Below the pieces are notes generated by a model, which worked only from the letters and a program-made list of their open reading frames with translations, had not been told where the DNA came from and did not search any database. Below are positions 48,663-48,781 of a stretch of DNA of 48,781 nucleotides, one piece after another. The stretch covers positions 1 through 48,781 of the forward strand of contig CAJQNJ010000109.1 in the NCBI GenBank assembly GCA_905479685.1, read 5' to 3'. How positions within the stretch are numbered: position 1 is the first letter of the stretch; the number at the start of each line of letters is the position of its first letter. Position numbers and translations under genes: made by a program. This DNA is from an uncultured Acidimicrobiales bacterium (lineage in GTDB: Bacteria > Actinomycetota > Acidimicrobiia > Acidimicrobiales > SHLQ01).

Positions 48663-48781
48663 CTGTCATCTCCGACGCAGTTTCGTGGTGCGCTGCTGAC
48701 CTCACTGGTCTGTGTGATCTGGGCGGCGCTGGCCATTCGCAGCCCGACGCTCACCTATCACTTCGCGCCGATCATTGCGGG
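48663..48781 (+). CDS. Partial membrane protein at right edge
   Basis: An open frame from about 48643 to the edge encodes LSSPTQFRGALLTSLVCVIWAAL, followed by AIRSPTLTYHFAPIIAG. This is a short polar start and a hydrophobic helix, typical of the N-terminus of a small membrane protein. No ATG, GTG or TTG precedes the helix in frame; the coordinate given is a CTG, and the true start is uncertain. It would be divergent from the aldo/keto reductase gene. Confidence 0.4.
   Translation, partial: MSSPTQFRGALLTSLVCVIWAALAIRSPTLTYHFAPIIA

Overview
The window is high-GC, densely coded DNA from an actinobacterium, most likely an Acidimicrobiia (Ilumatobacter-like) relative. Evidence: a small membrane protein carries the GxGWW..(D/E)GxWxPP motif that I associate with that class; there is a HAIR-type HspR operator upstream of hsp20; there is an actinobacterial LexA box; lipoproteins have Thr-rich linkers; and GTG starts are common. 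I see no phage, insertion sequence or CRISPR array that is intact.

Layout. (1) 1-2.1 kb: a UspA-like fragment, a multi-pass transporter and a DUF7144-type membrane protein. (2) 2.2-11.4 kb: a two-sided small-molecule cluster around a LuxR/GAF regulator. The minus arm holds a 2OG-Fe(II) dioxygenase, a His-rich methyltransferase, an AhpD-like/alpha-beta hydrolase protein, a Coq4-like protein and an ABM-like protein. The plus arm holds a VOC protein, two SnoaL-like proteins, a membrane protein and a cupin. (3) 11.4-18.3 kb: an inositol-type catabolic cluster (IolD, IolE-like, Gfo/Idh/MocA, SDR, 2-hydroxyacid dehydrogenase, MBL hydrolase). (4) 18.4-31.8 kb: a YbhN-like flippase, an M14 peptidase, a large sulfatase, a beta-propeller lipoprotein, a DUF4242-cyclase fusion, MmgE/PrpD, an A-T-TE NRPS-like enzyme and a lipoprotein hydrolase. 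(5) 31.9-36.7 kb: a YrhK-like protein, a TetR/rifampicin-phosphotransferase-like pair and a VOC lipoprotein. (6) 36.8-40.8 kb: a gene-poor scar beside tRNA-Val with a YCII fragment, a perfect LexA box, a recombinase-type HTH remnant and two copies of a tRNA-T-arm-like repeat. (7) 40.8-48.8 kb: housekeeping-like genes (NUDIX, nuclease/lamin-tail lipoprotein, class A PBP, coiled-coil zinc-ribbon protein, Hsp20, aldo-keto reductase).

The most striking observation is at 3745-5580 on the minus strand. Two reading frames that would normally be called as separate genes are in one frame, separated only by a TGA. That TGA sits exactly where the second active-site cysteine of the AhpD motif E-x11-C-x2-C-x3-H belongs. 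An 8-bp hairpin with a G-first three-base loop follows 25 nt downstream, as expected of a bacterial SECIS. I read it as one 611-residue selenoprotein: an AhpD-like domain fused to an alpha/beta hydrolase, embedded in the LuxR-centred cluster. No selenocysteine machinery lies in the window, so this remains an inference from sequence.
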